A stretch of 64,000 bases of DNA from Qipengyuania marisflavi (GTDB taxonomy: Bacteria > Pseudomonadota > Alphaproteobacteria > Sphingomonadales > Sphingomonadaceae). The number at the start of each line of letters is the position of its first letter. Position 1 is the stretch's first letter. Of the stretch, positions 17,796 through 26,707 are shown piece by piece. The notes beneath the pieces were generated by a model. It saw only the letters and a program-made list of their open reading frames with translations, was not told where the DNA came from and made no database searches. Position numbers and translations under genes: made by a program. The stretch covers positions 242,304-306,303 of the forward strand of contig NZ_VCAO01000001.1 of the NCBI RefSeq assembly GCF_005884405.1. Direction: 5' to 3'.

Positions 17796-18383
17796 CTATG
17801 TGATCGCGTAATGGATGGGTTTGAAGCTGCCGCCGTTGGAATCGTAGGCGGAACAAGCCGTTAGTCCGATGATGCAATCAATCTCGGCGCGCAGTTCGAT
17901 ACGGTCGCCCGGTTTGCTGGTTGGTGGGAGCACACGCAGTTTGCCGCTGGAGCCATCGACCGGAACGTTCATGAACAGATTGAATGCGGTCGGAATATCG
18001 TCCGGCCCGATGCCAAAAGGCTCAAGTGCTTCGGCCAGATTGCCAAAGCAGCCGCGATGGACTGGCTTGTCGGCATAGAAATGGCGGAAAGTTGCTTCGC
18101 TGCAGGGGGTCAGCAGAAAATCGTGCCGGCCTACCGTATCCTCGGTGATCGAGAGCATGGCGCGCGACCGGTTCGACCACAGCCGGTGACCCGCCGTCAG
18201 CGCAATGGTTTCCTCGTAATCGAATGTCCGGCCATTAGAGATGACTTCGCGCACATCGTCAGCGGAATAAGCCAGCAAATCGGCGACTTGATGACCTTCG
18301 GGATCGACGACAGTCAGCGTCTTTCCTGCGGGAAGTCGGAAGGCTGCCCCACTACGCGGTGGGATAACGGTGAAATCGCTCAC
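17796..18383 (-). CDS. DUF1989 (urea carboxylase-associated type) protein
   Basis: 195 residues of the DUF1989 family. VIPPRSGAAFRLPAGKTLTVVDPEGHQVADLLAY is the typical N-terminal barrel, and the conserved C-terminal Cys appears in GLTACSAYDSNGG. Family members lie beside urea carboxylase or in small N-oxidised metabolite clusters; the chemistry is not settled to my knowledge. The GTG start (18383) overlaps the TGA of the upstream YqcI/YcgG gene as GTGA, so the two are translationally coupled. The TAG stop is followed with no gap, in frame, by the ATP-grasp gene. Confidence 0.82.
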   Translation of the reverse strand: MSDFTVIPPRSGAAFRLPAGKTLTVVDPEGHQVADLLAYSADDVREVISNGRTFDYEETIALTAGHRLWSNRSRAMLSITEDTVGRHDFLLTPCSEATFRHFYADKPVHRGCFGNLAEALEPFGIGPDDIPTAFNLFMNVPVDGSSGKLRVLPPTSKPGDRIELRAEIDCIIGLTACSAYDSNGGSFKPIHYAIT

Positions 18384-19060
18384 GCGCGGGGATCCTGAAA
18401 CGGGCATTTCCAGTCATCACCAACCGCACGGCCGCTGAACTGGCGTGCGGCGCTGACTTCGCCGTGCTGGGCCAACATTGGATTGATAGTACCAGCAATG
18501 GCGATATCGCGTTCGATGATCGTTTCGCGCATCCGGTCATAGCGGCCCTGCGCGCGCAGCTTTTCAAACTGGTCATGCAGATTGAACACCATTGCCGGCG
18601 CGGCAAAGCGCCTTGCGGGCCGTGATGCGCGCGGGTGCAGGCCGACCACGAAATATGCCTCGCCGCCAAAGCTGACAGAGAAGTGCGGATCGTCGGGATC
18701 AGCGCTGACCGATGACGCGAAATCCTCGCCCAGCCATGCGTCCTTGGCGGCGAAAGATTGCAGCCGCTCCCACATAGCCTTTTCGAACGCCGTCTCACTC
18801 AGCGTGGTGGGGCCATCGAACAGCACTACAAGGCTGCGCAGATTGCTGTCCTTGCCGTCATACTCATCGGCCCAGTTTAAAAGTTCGCGGTGGATATCGA
18901 GATCATTCCACCCGCTGGTGATGTCTCGGGCACGGACAATCTTGAGATTGCCGCGCGCAGCCGCAGACTTCGCGCCGACGCACGGAAATTCGGGCGCTTT
19001 GATCTGCGCTATGAACTCATCGGGAGAAACGGTCTCTCCATGCAACGTATCGAATACCAT
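18380..19060 (-). CDS. YqcI/YcgG family protein, likely heme-dependent N-hydroxylase
   Basis: 226 residues with the family's run: GLHPRASRPARRF, then FNLHDQFEKLRAQGRYDRM, SARQFSGRAV and the terminal WKCPFQDP. Characterised relatives hydroxylate guanidine or arginine nitrogens (for example GntA of guanitoxin biosynthesis). The CPF signature and conserved His are intact, so the protein should be active. It is first in a three-gene leftward operon with DUF1989 and an ATP-grasp ligase; this pairing suggests formation of an N-oxygenated amino acid and its further processing. The substrate is unknown. No strong ribosome site precedes ATG 19060. Confidence 0.8.
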   Translation of the reverse strand: MVFDTLHGETVSPDEFIAQIKAPEFPCVGAKSAAARGNLKIVRARDITSGWNDLDIHRELLNWADEYDGKDSNLRSLVVLFDGPTTLSETAFEKAMWERLQSFAAKDAWLGEDFASSVSADPDDPHFSVSFGGEAYFVVGLHPRASRPARRFAAPAMVFNLHDQFEKLRAQGRYDRMRETIIERDIAIAGTINPMLAQHGEVSAARQFSGRAVGDDWKCPFQDPRA

Positions 19061-19096
19061 GCTTAGGAAAGTGACAGAACCTCAATAGGTTCCGCT

Positions 19097-20017
19097 TCAG
19101 CTCTCTGGCAGGAAATCGGGCACTGACAGATACCGCTCACCCGTATCGTAATTGAAGCCCAGAATGCGGGCGTCGGGTGCCAGTTCGGGCAGTTTCTTGG
19201 CAATGGCCGCAAGTGTCGCCCCGCTGGAAATGCCGACCAGCAGCCCTTCCTCGGTGGCGCATCGGCGCGCCATGTCCTTGGCGTCCGCCGCATCGACCTG
19301 GATCGCGCCATCAATCGCCTGCGTGTGCAGATTACCGGGCAGGAAGCCCGCGCCAATGCCCTGAATCGGATGCGGGCCGGGCTGTCCGCCGGAAATCACC
19401 GGCGACAATTCCGGCTCAACCGCAAAGGCTTTCATGCCAGTCCAGGTCTTCTTCAATTCTTCGGCACAGCCGGTCAGATGGCCGCCGGTGCCCACGCCGG
19501 TTATCATCACATCGATGGGGGTGTCTGCGAAATCGCTCAAAATTTCCTGCGCGGTGGTGCGCATGTGAATCTTGAAGTTGGCCTCGTTATCAAACTGGCT
19601 GGGCATCCACGCGCCATCGGTCTTGCCGACCAGTTCCTGCGCGCGCTCGATTGCGCCCTTCATGCCCTTTTCCTTGGGCGTCAGGTCGAAGCGCGCGCCA
19701 TAGGCCAGCATCAGGCGGCGGCGCTCGATGCTCATGCTTTCCGGCATCACCAGAACCAGATCATAGCCCTTCACCGCGGCCACCATAGCCAGACCGATGC
19801 CGGTATTGCCGCTGGTCGGTTCAATAATCGTACCGCCGGGCTTCAGCGCGCCGGAGCGTTCGGCATCCTCGACCATGGCAAGGCCGATGCGGTCCTTGAT
19901 CGAACCACCGGGATTGCTGCGCTCGCTCTTCACCCAGACCTCATGGTCGGGGAACATGCGGGCGAGGCGGATATGCGGGGTGCCGCCGATAGTGGCGAGG
20001 ACGGATTCGGCTTTCAT
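19097..20017 (-). CDS. cysK: Cysteine synthase A (O-acetylserine sulfhydrylase)
   Basis: PLP enzyme forming cysteine from O-acetylserine and sulfide. The 306 residues show the PLP lysine in [11 protein letters not shown], the substrate loop [10 protein letters not shown] and the phosphate-binding [13 protein letters not shown] 20017 has AAGGAGG about 9 nt upstream. It overlaps the stop of the upstream MFS gene as ATGA, so they share an operon; the MFS might export a sulfur compound or be unrelated. Confidence 0.95.
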   Translation of the reverse strand: MKAESVLATIGGTPHIRLARMFPDHEVWVKSERSNPGGSIKDRIGLAMVEDAERSGALKPGGTIIEPTSGNTGIGLAMVAAVKGYDLVLVMPESMSIERRRLMLAYGARFDLTPKEKGMKGAIERAQELVGKTDGAWMPSQFDNEANFKIHMRTTAQEILSDFADTPIDVMITGVGTGGHLTGCAEELKKTWTGMKAFAVEPELSPVISGGQPGPHPIQGIGAGFLPGNLHTQAIDGAIQVDAADAKDMARRCATEEGLLVGISSGATLAAIAKKLPELAPDARILGFNYDTGERYLSVPDFLPES

Positions 20018-21333
20018 GGACTGGCCTCCTTGGGGGATTCGTCGAGGAATTCGGGTGCGAAGGTATCGGCTTGGCGCAATTGCGGGAAGAGCACGGCCCA
20101 GATCGCGGTCACTAATATGGCCCCCGCGCCGCCGAACACAACCGCCCCGGCTGCACCAAGGAAGGCAGCCGCCAGCCCCGATTGCATCTCGCCCAGCTCG
20201 TTTGAGGCCGAGATTGCGAGGCCGGAAATCGACGAAACCCTCCCGCGCATCCGGTCCGGCGTGTTGAGCTGGACAAGGCTGGACCGGATAAAGACCGAGA
20301 TCATGTCGAAAGCGCCCAGCAGCACCAGCATGATGATCGACACTGTGTAATCGCGGCTGAGCCCGAAGCCGATCGTCGCCGCGCCAAAGCCCACCACGGA
20401 CCACAGCATTTTGGAGCCGACTTTGCGTTCCAGCGGACGCCACGCCATCCATGCCGCAACCACTGACGCCCCCAGAGCAGGCGCGCCGCGCATGATGCCA
20501 AGCCCTTCCGGCCCGACCATCAATATGTCACGCGCGAACACCGGCAGCATGGCCGTCGCGCCGCCCAGCAGCACGGCTAACAGATCCAGTGTGACGCAGC
20601 CCAGCAGGAAGCGCTGACGCCAGGTATATTGCGCGCCTTCCACCATTTGGCGGACCGGGTGCTTGGGTTCAGCATCCTGCTCGGCACGGATTGGGCGGAT
20701 CGACAGGATCAGCGCTGCTGACCCGATCAGAAGCGCGGCTGAGAGCGCGTGCGGCAGCCATTGCGCCTCGGCAAACAGGAACCCGCCCACTGCCGGGCCC
20801 ATCACGGTCGCGCCCTGCCAGGCAATGCTCGACAGAGCGATGGCGCGCGGGAGCAGGCGCAAAGGCACGATGTTGGGTGCAATGGAACTCATCGCCGGGC
20901 CAAGGAACACCCGTGCCCCGCCATGCAAAGCCGCCAGTGCGAACAATATCGGCAATGTCAGTGCACCCAGATACGTCATCACGGTCAGGGCAATAGTGAT
21001 TGTGCAGTCGGTCAGATTGCCCATTGCGGCGACATGGCGCCGGTCAAAGCGATCCGCGGCCCATCCGGCCACCGGGGTCAGCACGAACAGCGGGATAAAT
21101 TGCGCCAGCCCCAGCAGGCCCAGCAGAAACGCACCTTCCGACCGGCTGTAACCATAATCGCTGCGCGCCAGATCGTATGCCTGATAGCCGATCAGCACCA
21201 CCATCGACAGCGTGGCAGCAACGGCAATGAAGCGTGCAGTCCAGAATCGGCGGAAGTCGGGAATGACCAGCGGGCTGGTGGGTTCGGTCCCGGCAGGGGA
21301 GGGCGCAGCGGGAATCGTCACGCGCCGACGCAT
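20014..21333 (-). CDS. Major facilitator superfamily transporter (EntS-like)
   Basis: 439 residues with about 12 predicted helices. The signature [17 protein letters not shown] after the second helix is the MFS loop motif, and [14 protein letters not shown] is the equivalent in the second half, as in EntS/MFS_3-type exporters. The substrate is not apparent. It lies upstream of and overlaps cysK. A strong hairpin ends 2 nt before its ATG (21333), leaving no room for a normal ribosome site, so translation may depend on structure or a slightly later start such as the GTG at the fifth codon. Confidence 0.85.
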   Translation of the reverse strand: MRRRVTIPAAPSPAGTEPTSPLVIPDFRRFWTARFIAVAATLSMVVLIGYQAYDLARSDYGYSRSEGAFLLGLLGLAQFIPLFVLTPVAGWAADRFDRRHVAAMGNLTDCTITIALTVMTYLGALTLPILFALAALHGGARVFLGPAMSSIAPNIVPLRLLPRAIALSSIAWQGATVMGPAVGGFLFAEAQWLPHALSAALLIGSAALILSIRPIRAEQDAEPKHPVRQMVEGAQYTWRQRFLLGCVTLDLLAVLLGGATAMLPVFARDILMVGPEGLGIMRGAPALGASVVAAWMAWRPLERKVGSKMLWSVVGFGAATIGFGLSRDYTVSIIMLVLLGAFDMISVFIRSSLVQLNTPDRMRGRVSSISGLAISASNELGEMQSGLAAAFLGAAGAVVFGGAGAILVTAIWAVLFPQLRQADTFAPEFLDESPKEASP

Positions 21334-21335
21334 GA

Positions 21336-21367
21336 CAGGCGCGCCTTCGGTTGTGAAGACGCGCCTG
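21336..21367 (-). repeat. Hairpin at the 5' end of the MFS gene
   Basis: CAGGCGCG pairs CGCGCCTG (21336-21343 with 21360-21367) and inner CTTC pairs GAAG; on the minus strand the single odd pair is a G-T wobble. It ends 2 nt before the MFS start. It may end the PilZ transcript or occlude MFS translation; no T-run follows on the minus strand. Confidence 0.6.
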
Positions 21368-21396
21368 CTTTGCGATTTAAAAGCTGTTGTTGCGGA

Positions 21397-21735
21397 TCAG
21401 CGCAGTTTGCGCAGCCGTGGGTTGGGTTGCAGCGTGTCGATCAGCGACAGGAAGTCGTCGACACGGACAATCCGTTCAAACTGGAAACCGGCGCGGTTGT
21501 CGCGGGTCCAGATGCAATAGGCTTCAATCCGTCCCACAACGGGCAGGCGAATAATCACCCGCTCGCCGCGCGACAGTTCGTGCGCGTCGTCGATCATAAA
21601 GCCATTGGCCGAGATATTGGCGATATGCATCCGCAAATCGCCGCGACCAAAATGTTCTGCGATCACGGGGTGATCGACAGGGTGGCGCGCCATGCGCCGC
21701 TGGTCGGTTACGCTGAGTTGTGCTCCGGCGCTCAT
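21397..21735 (-). CDS. PilZ domain protein (c-di-GMP binding)
   Basis: 112 residues, essentially one PilZ domain. The c-di-GMP-binding pair is visible: RRMARHPVDH (RxxxR) at about residues 11-20 and NISANG (N/DxSxxG) at about 39-44. No output domain is fused, so it would act by protein contact. Start ATG 21735 has AGGGA about 8 nt upstream; an alternative start would add 15 residues. It is a single gene between the MFS gene and tyrS. Confidence 0.88.
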   Translation of the reverse strand: MSAGAQLSVTDQRRMARHPVDHPVIAEHFGRGDLRMHIANISANGFMIDDAHELSRGERVIIRLPVVGRIEAYCIWTRDNRAGFQFERIVRVDDFLSLIDTLQPNPRLRKLR

Positions 21736-21845
21736 GCAGAACGATCCCTGATAATGTCTGGTGAACACAGTGATGCACAATAAAGGCTGAAATTTAGTAA
21801 ACCCGAAGGTCAGGAATTATAAGAATTGTTGCGAACTGTCGCGTT

Positions 21846-23075
21846 TCAGGGGCGCAATATCGCATGCTTCTTTTTGCCCAGGCTCAATTTCGCTTCGTCC
21901 CCGACGGCCAAAGTGATGAGCTGGCCCGGGTCGCTGACCGGCTGGCCATCCAGCTTGACCGCACCTTCGGCCAGCTTGCGCTTGGCCTCGCCGTTCGATG
22001 CGGTGAAGCCTAGCGCGGTTAGCACTGCGCCAATCCGCATGCCTTCGGCCCCCAGTGACAGCGTGGGCAAATCCTCGCCCAATCCGCCGCCGGCAAAGGT
22101 CGCTTGCGCAGTCTGTTCAGCAAGCTTCGCCGCATCTTCCCCGCGCACCAGTTTCGTCACTTCATTGGCAAGGACGGCTTTGGCATCATTGATGGCAGAG
22201 CCTTCCAGCGCCTCCAGCCGCGCGATCTCGTCCAGCGGCAAGTCGGTGAACAGCCGCAGGAAACGGCCCACATCACGGTCATCAGTGTTGCGCCAATATT
22301 GCCAGAAATCGTAATTGGGCAGCTGCGCCTCGTTCAGCCAGACCGCGCCCGCAGCGGTCTTGCCCATCTTGGCTCCGTCCGCTGTGGTCAGCAGTGCGGT
22401 GGTCAGGCCGAACAGTTCATACCCGTCCATACGGCGGCCAAGCTCCATCCCGTTAACGATATTACCCCACTGGTCACTGCCGCCCATTTGGAGACGGCAC
22501 GCATAACGCTGCGCGAGCTCGCGGAAATCATAAGCCTGCAGGATCATGTAGTTGAATTCGAGAAAGGTCAGCGGTTGTTCGCGGTCGAGCCGCAGCTTCA
22601 CCGAATCGAAGGTCAGCATCCGGTTGACCGTGAAATGCGGTCCGACCGTGCGCAGCAATTCGATATAGCCAAGCTGGCTGAGCCATTCGTCATTATCGAC
22701 AAGCACGGCATCGGTGGGGCCATCGCCAAAGGTCAGCAGCCGTTCGAACACAGTACGGATCGATGCAATGTTTTGCTGGATTGCCTCGCTGGTCAGCATT
22801 TGCCGCGATTTGTCCTTGCCGCTGGGGTCGCCCACCTTGGTCGTCCCGCCGCCCATCACCACAATCGGCTTGTGCCCGGTCTGTTGCAGACGGCGCAGCA
22901 TCATGATTTGTACCAGACTGCCGATATGCAGGCTTGGCGCAGTGGCATCGAACCCGATATAGCCCGGCACAACCTGCTTGCTGGCAAGCGTGTCGAGACC
23001 TTCGGCATCGGTAAGCTGATGAAGATAGCCACGCTCGTCGAGTAGGCGCAGGAGATTGGACTGGTAGGTGCTCAT
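21846..23075 (-). CDS. tyrS: Tyrosyl-tRNA synthetase
   Basis: Class I synthetase of 409 residues. The HIGH-like motif is HIGSLVQ, the KMSKS equivalent is AKMGKT, and GFDATAPSLHIGS and QMGGSDQWGNI line the tyrosine pocket. A C-terminal S4 RNA-binding domain (EAKRKLAEGAVKLDG) completes the bacterial form. It is divergent from the DOMON-like gene, with 31 bp between starts. Confidence 0.97.
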   Translation of the reverse strand: MSTYQSNLLRLLDERGYLHQLTDAEGLDTLASKQVVPGYIGFDATAPSLHIGSLVQIMMLRRLQQTGHKPIVVMGGGTTKVGDPSGKDKSRQMLTSEAIQQNIASIRTVFERLLTFGDGPTDAVLVDNDEWLSQLGYIELLRTVGPHFTVNRMLTFDSVKLRLDREQPLTFLEFNYMILQAYDFRELAQRYACRLQMGGSDQWGNIVNGMELGRRMDGYELFGLTTALLTTADGAKMGKTAAGAVWLNEAQLPNYDFWQYWRNTDDRDVGRFLRLFTDLPLDEIARLEALEGSAINDAKAVLANEVTKLVRGEDAAKLAEQTAQATFAGGGLGEDLPTLSLGAEGMRIGAVLTALGFTASNGEAKRKLAEGAVKLDGQPVSDPGQLITLAVGDEAKLSLGKKKHAILRP

Positions 23076-23106
23076 GATAAGCGCCCGCTAGCATGAGGAT
23101 GAACGG

Positions 23107-23649
23107 ATGCAAACGCATGAACTGATCGCGCATCCGGCGCATCCCGCGTCGCGGGTTACCGGGGTGGAGGCGCGCATCATCGGGCGCGATGCCAAATGGC
23201 TGCGGCTGCGTTGGCGCATTGCTGGTGGCGGCGCGCTGGTGGTGCCGCCATTTGCCGGGCGGGGCAGGGCGGACGAGCTGTGGCGCAGCACCTGCTTTGA
23301 ACTGTTCCTCAAACCTCAGGGCGGCGAGGGTTATTGCGAGCTGAATCTCAGCCCTTCGGAACGCTGGGCCGCCTATGATTTCGACAGCTACCGTGAGGGG
23401 ATGCGTGAACGCCCGTTTCCGCCCGAACCATCCTGTACCATGCGTCAGGGCAGCAGTTTCGCAATCTTTGATGCCGCGATCCCGGCTGCAGGCCTGCCCG
23501 ATGCAGATTGCGCCATGGGGCTCAGCTGCGTACTGGAGGAAACCGGCGGCGCAACCAGTTACTGGGCACTGTGCCAGCCAGACCGTGCACCCGACTTCCA
23601 CGATCCCGCTTGCTTCACCGCGCAGCTTGCGGCACCCATCCCGGCATGA
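23107..23649 (+). CDS. DOMON-like domain protein
   Basis: 180 residues with no signal peptide. The beta-rich pattern with FAGRGRADELWRSTCFELFLKP and YCELNLSPSERWAAYDFDSYREGM matches the DOMON-like proteins found in sphingomonads, which are related to cytochrome or sugar-binding DOMON folds. No heme ligands can be assigned by eye, and no function is known. It is first in a rightward run with a NamZ-like gene (13-bp gap) and a sulfotransferase. Confidence 0.72.
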   Translation: MQTHELIAHPAHPASRVTGVEARIIGRDAKWLRLRWRIAGGGALVVPPFAGRGRADELWRSTCFELFLKPQGGEGYCELNLSPSERWAAYDFDSYREGMRERPFPPEPSCTMRQGSSFAIFDAAIPAAGLPDADCAMGLSCVLEETGGATSYWALCQPDRAPDFHDPACFTAQLAAPIPA

Positions 23650-23662
23650 CACTGGGGCCGAC

Positions 23663-24862
23663 ATGAAATTCGGGATAGATCGTCTCCTCACCGAGGAGAA
23701 ACTACGCAAGCCGCTGGAAGGCAAGCGCGTGGGTCTGGTGGCGCATCCGGCATCCGTTACTGCCCGGCTGACCCATTCTCTCGACGCGCTGATCGAACGC
23801 GGCGTGAATGTCACCGCCGCGTTTGGCCCGCAGCACGGGCTGAAAGGCGACAAGCAGGACAATATGGTCGAAACTGCGGACGAAACCGATCCACATTACG
23901 GCATTCCGATCTTTAGCCTCTATGGCGAAGTGCGCCGCCCGAGCGGTCAGATGATGTCCACAGCCGACGTGTTCCTGTTTGATTTACAAGACCTTGGCTG
24001 CCGCATCTACACCTTCGTAACAACTTTGCTGTATTTGCTGGAGGAAGCGGCGAAGGCGGGTAAGGAAGTGTGGGTGCTCGACCGGCCCAATCCTGCTGGC
24101 GGCCCGGTTGAGGGTACGCTGCTGGTGCCAGGACAGGAAAGCTTCGTCGGCGCCGCGCCCATGCCCATGCGGCACGGCCTTACTATGGGCGAAATGGGCA
24201 CGTGGTTTATCGAACATTTCAAGCTGGATGTAGCCTATAAGGTCATCGAAATGGTCGATTGGCGGCCGGGACATCCGCCCGGATATGGTTGGCCGGAAAG
24301 CCGGGTGTGGATTAACCCCAGCCCCAACGCGGCCAGCATCAACATGGCGCGCGCCTATGCCGGTACGGTAATGCTGGAAGGCACCACGCTGTCCGAAGCG
24401 CGCGGCACAACGCGTCCCTTGGAGGTGCTGTTCGGCGCGCCTGATGTCGATGCCAAGGCGGTCCATGCCGAGATGCAGCGCCTCGCCCCGTCATGGCTGC
24501 GCGGCTGCGCTTTGCGTGAAACCTGGTTCGAGCCGACTTTCCACAAGCACGCAGGAACTCTGTGTAATGGCTTGATGATCCACGCAGAAGGTGAGTTCTA
24601 CGATCACCATGAATTCCGTCCCTGGCGGGTACAGGCGCTGGCGTTCAAAGCGATCAGAGCGTTGTATCCCGACTATCCGCTGTGGCGCGATTTTCCCTAT
24701 GAGTATGAGTTCGACAGGCTGGCCATCGATGTGATTAACGGCGGCCCATCCTTGCGGGAATGGGTCGATGATGCCGAGGCAGTGGTAGGCGATCTCGACA
24801 TGATAGCTGATGCAGACGAAGCCGCCTGGCGCGAGACGGTGGCTGACCACCTGCGCTATTAA
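23663..24862 (+). CDS. DUF1343 protein, NamZ-like exo-beta-N-acetylmuramidase
   Basis: 399 residues of the DUF1343 family, whose characterised member NamZ removes N-acetylmuramic acid from peptidoglycan fragments (GH171). Typical blocks: VGLVAHPASV, FGPQHGLKGDKQDNM, FDLQDLGCRIYT, VWVLDRPNPAGG and WINPSPNAAS. No signal peptide is evident, so a cytoplasmic role in wall recycling is likelier than secretion. ATG 23663 follows CTGGGG. The frame is open upstream but overlaps the DOMON-like gene there. Confidence 0.88.
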   Translation: MKFGIDRLLTEEKLRKPLEGKRVGLVAHPASVTARLTHSLDALIERGVNVTAAFGPQHGLKGDKQDNMVETADETDPHYGIPIFSLYGEVRRPSGQMMSTADVFLFDLQDLGCRIYTFVTTLLYLLEEAAKAGKEVWVLDRPNPAGGPVEGTLLVPGQESFVGAAPMPMRHGLTMGEMGTWFIEHFKLDVAYKVIEMVDWRPGHPPGYGWPESRVWINPSPNAASINMARAYAGTVMLEGTTLSEARGTTRPLEVLFGAPDVDAKAVHAEMQRLAPSWLRGCALRETWFEPTFHKHAGTLCNGLMIHAEGEFYDHHEFRPWRVQALAFKAIRALYPDYPLWRDFPYEYEFDRLAIDVINGGPSLREWVDDAEAVVGDLDMIADADEAAWRETVADHLRY

Positions 24863-24874
24863 GGCGGTGGCGCG

Positions 24875-26326
24875 GTGAGCGATACGATTGCCGATTTGGC
24901 AGCACGGGCGCGTGGGGCATTTGGATCGCCTGATCCCGCAGCTGCAATTTCCGCGTTCCGCTCACTGTTGTCGGCCGATCCGAACCGGCCTGACGACTGG
25001 TTCAATCTGGCGCTGGTGCAGCGGCGGGCACGGCAGTTCACTGACGCATTGGCGAGTTATGACGAAGCTTTACAGCGCGGGATTGCCGGGCCGGAAGAGG
25101 TTCATCTCAATCGTGCGGTAATCCATGCGGATGATTTGCTCGATCCCGAGGCGGCACGGGCAGACTTGGAACGCGCGCTTTCGCTTGCGCCAAATTTTGT
25201 GCCTGCACTAATCAATCTGGGCAATCTGCACGAGGATCACGGCGCACGGGCCGAGGCGGAGGCTGCGTACGCGCGCGCTCATGCGATTGAGCCGGGCAAT
25301 CCGGTGGCGCTGATGCGGCTTGCCGAAGTGACGCAATTTGACAGCGATGATCACGTTATCATCCGGCAACTGCAAGCCATGCTGCTGCGCAGCGATTTAC
25401 CGCCGCTGGAGCGGGCCGATATCGGCTTTGCGCTTGGCCGGGCGCTGGATCAGGCGGGGAGCTATGATGATGCTTTTTCCGCCTATCTCGCCGCCAATAC
25501 AGCGAGTGCGGGTCTAGCGGGCAGTGCGTATGATCCTGCGGCGCAAGAGCGGTTTGTGGACCGGGTGATAGCGGTGTTTGGCACGGCGCACCCCGCTGCT
25601 CCCGATGACACTGCAGCGCCGATCTTCATTTGCGGGATGTTCCGCTCCGGCTCCACGCTGGCAGAACGGGTGCTGGCAGCGCACAGTGCGGTGTCCGCTG
25701 GCGGGGAGCTGGAACTGGTCCCGATGCTGGCCGCAGATTTTGCCCCATATCCTGATCGTGCTGCGGCGCTTTCGGTAGACGATTGCACAGCGCTGCGCGA
25801 CCGCTATCTGGCGGGGCTTGCTGAGCTAAGCCTCTCTGCGGGTGGGCTAACCGACAAACGGCCCGACAATTTCCTTCATGTTGGTCTGATCAAACGGATG
25901 TTTCCCGCCGCGAAGATCATTCACACGCGGCGCAATCCGCTCGACAATTGCCTGTCTGTGCTGTTCGCGCATCTCGACCCGCGGATGAATTATGCGCAGT
26001 CGCTGGACAGTGCAGCGCATTGGTACGCGCAGCAGGAGCGGCTATTTGATCATTGGCGCGCGCTGCATCCCGGCGATGTCCACACCGTGGATTATGATGC
26101 ACTGGTGAGCGATCCACAGACGCAGATTGCCGCATTGCTCGAATTTCTCGGCCTACCATTCGAAGACGCGTGTCTTGAGCCACATGTGGGCGAGGGCACA
26201 GTTCGCACCGCCAGCGCTTGGCAAGTGCGCGAGCCGCTCTATGCCCGCTCGTCAGGCCGGTGGCGCAATTACGCGGCGCATCTTGCACCGCTGTTCAAGG
26301 TTTTTGGCAGACCAGACACCGCGTAA
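24875..26326 (+). CDS. TPR-sulfotransferase fusion protein
   Basis: 483 residues: TPR-like repeats (about 20-200) followed by a PAPS-dependent sulfotransferase domain (about 245-480). The 5'-phosphosulfate loop is FICGMFRSGSTLAERVL and the 3'-phosphate site is TRRNPLDNCLSVLFAH. GTG 24875 has AAGG upstream and lies 12 bp after the NamZ-like gene. Such TPR-sulfotransferases are common in alphaproteobacteria and are thought to modify surface or small-molecule acceptors; the acceptor here is unknown. The end is convergent with a small hypothetical gene, 7 bp away. Confidence 0.87.
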   Translation: MSDTIADLAARARGAFGSPDPAAAISAFRSLLSADPNRPDDWFNLALVQRRARQFTDALASYDEALQRGIAGPEEVHLNRAVIHADDLLDPEAARADLERALSLAPNFVPALINLGNLHEDHGARAEAEAAYARAHAIEPGNPVALMRLAEVTQFDSDDHVIIRQLQAMLLRSDLPPLERADIGFALGRALDQAGSYDDAFSAYLAANTASAGLAGSAYDPAAQERFVDRVIAVFGTAHPAAPDDTAAPIFICGMFRSGSTLAERVLAAHSAVSAGGELELVPMLAADFAPYPDRAAALSVDDCTALRDRYLAGLAELSLSAGGLTDKRPDNFLHVGLIKRMFPAAKIIHTRRNPLDNCLSVLFAHLDPRMNYAQSLDSAAHWYAQQERLFDHWRALHPGDVHTVDYDALVSDPQTQIAALLEFLGLPFEDACLEPHVGEGTVRTASAWQVREPLYARSSGRWRNYAAHLAPLFKVFGRPDTA

Positions 26327-26333
26327 CCCGCCA

Positions 26334-26669
26334 TTATTGCGCGGGAATAAGTTCGGTTTCGTTGCCCGGTACTGGGATTGGGCGGAAATCATCAGGATCA
26401 CCCATTGTGACCAGCACCGAACAGCCGTCCTGCCGCCGGTCGACAGCCCAGATCAGTATCGGATTATCAGGATCGGCGGTTTCACGCTGCAACAGCGATG
26501 GCTGCCCGCTCGCCTGCCGTGCCTGATATATCCGGTCAGCACATATTGCGGGATCAGGTGTGCCCAGTTCGCGCATAGTCGTGGTGGGCGCGTCTGAAAC
26601 CTGCGCGCTACTCATAGTCCCGGACAGCAGCAGGGGTGCACAGCGGGCCAGAATTGTCAGTAGTTTCAT
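26334..26669 (-). CDS. Small exported hypothetical protein
   Basis: 111 residues. ATG 26669 has GGGAGAG about 5 nt upstream and the N-terminus MKLLTILARCAPLLLSGTMSSA looks like a signal peptide. Two cysteines (in PDPAICADR and QDGCSVLV) could form a disulfide in the periplasm. I recognise no family. It is the last gene of a leftward run after DUF817 and VWA genes, about 38 bp downstream of DUF817. Confidence 0.6.
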   Translation of the reverse strand: MKLLTILARCAPLLLSGTMSSAQVSDAPTTTMRELGTPDPAICADRIYQARQASGQPSLLQRETADPDNPILIWAVDRRQDGCSVLVTMGDPDDFRPIPVPGNETELIPAQ

Positions 26670-26707
26670 CAACTCTCTCCCAGAGTTCCTGCCCGGCTTT
26701 AGCACGG

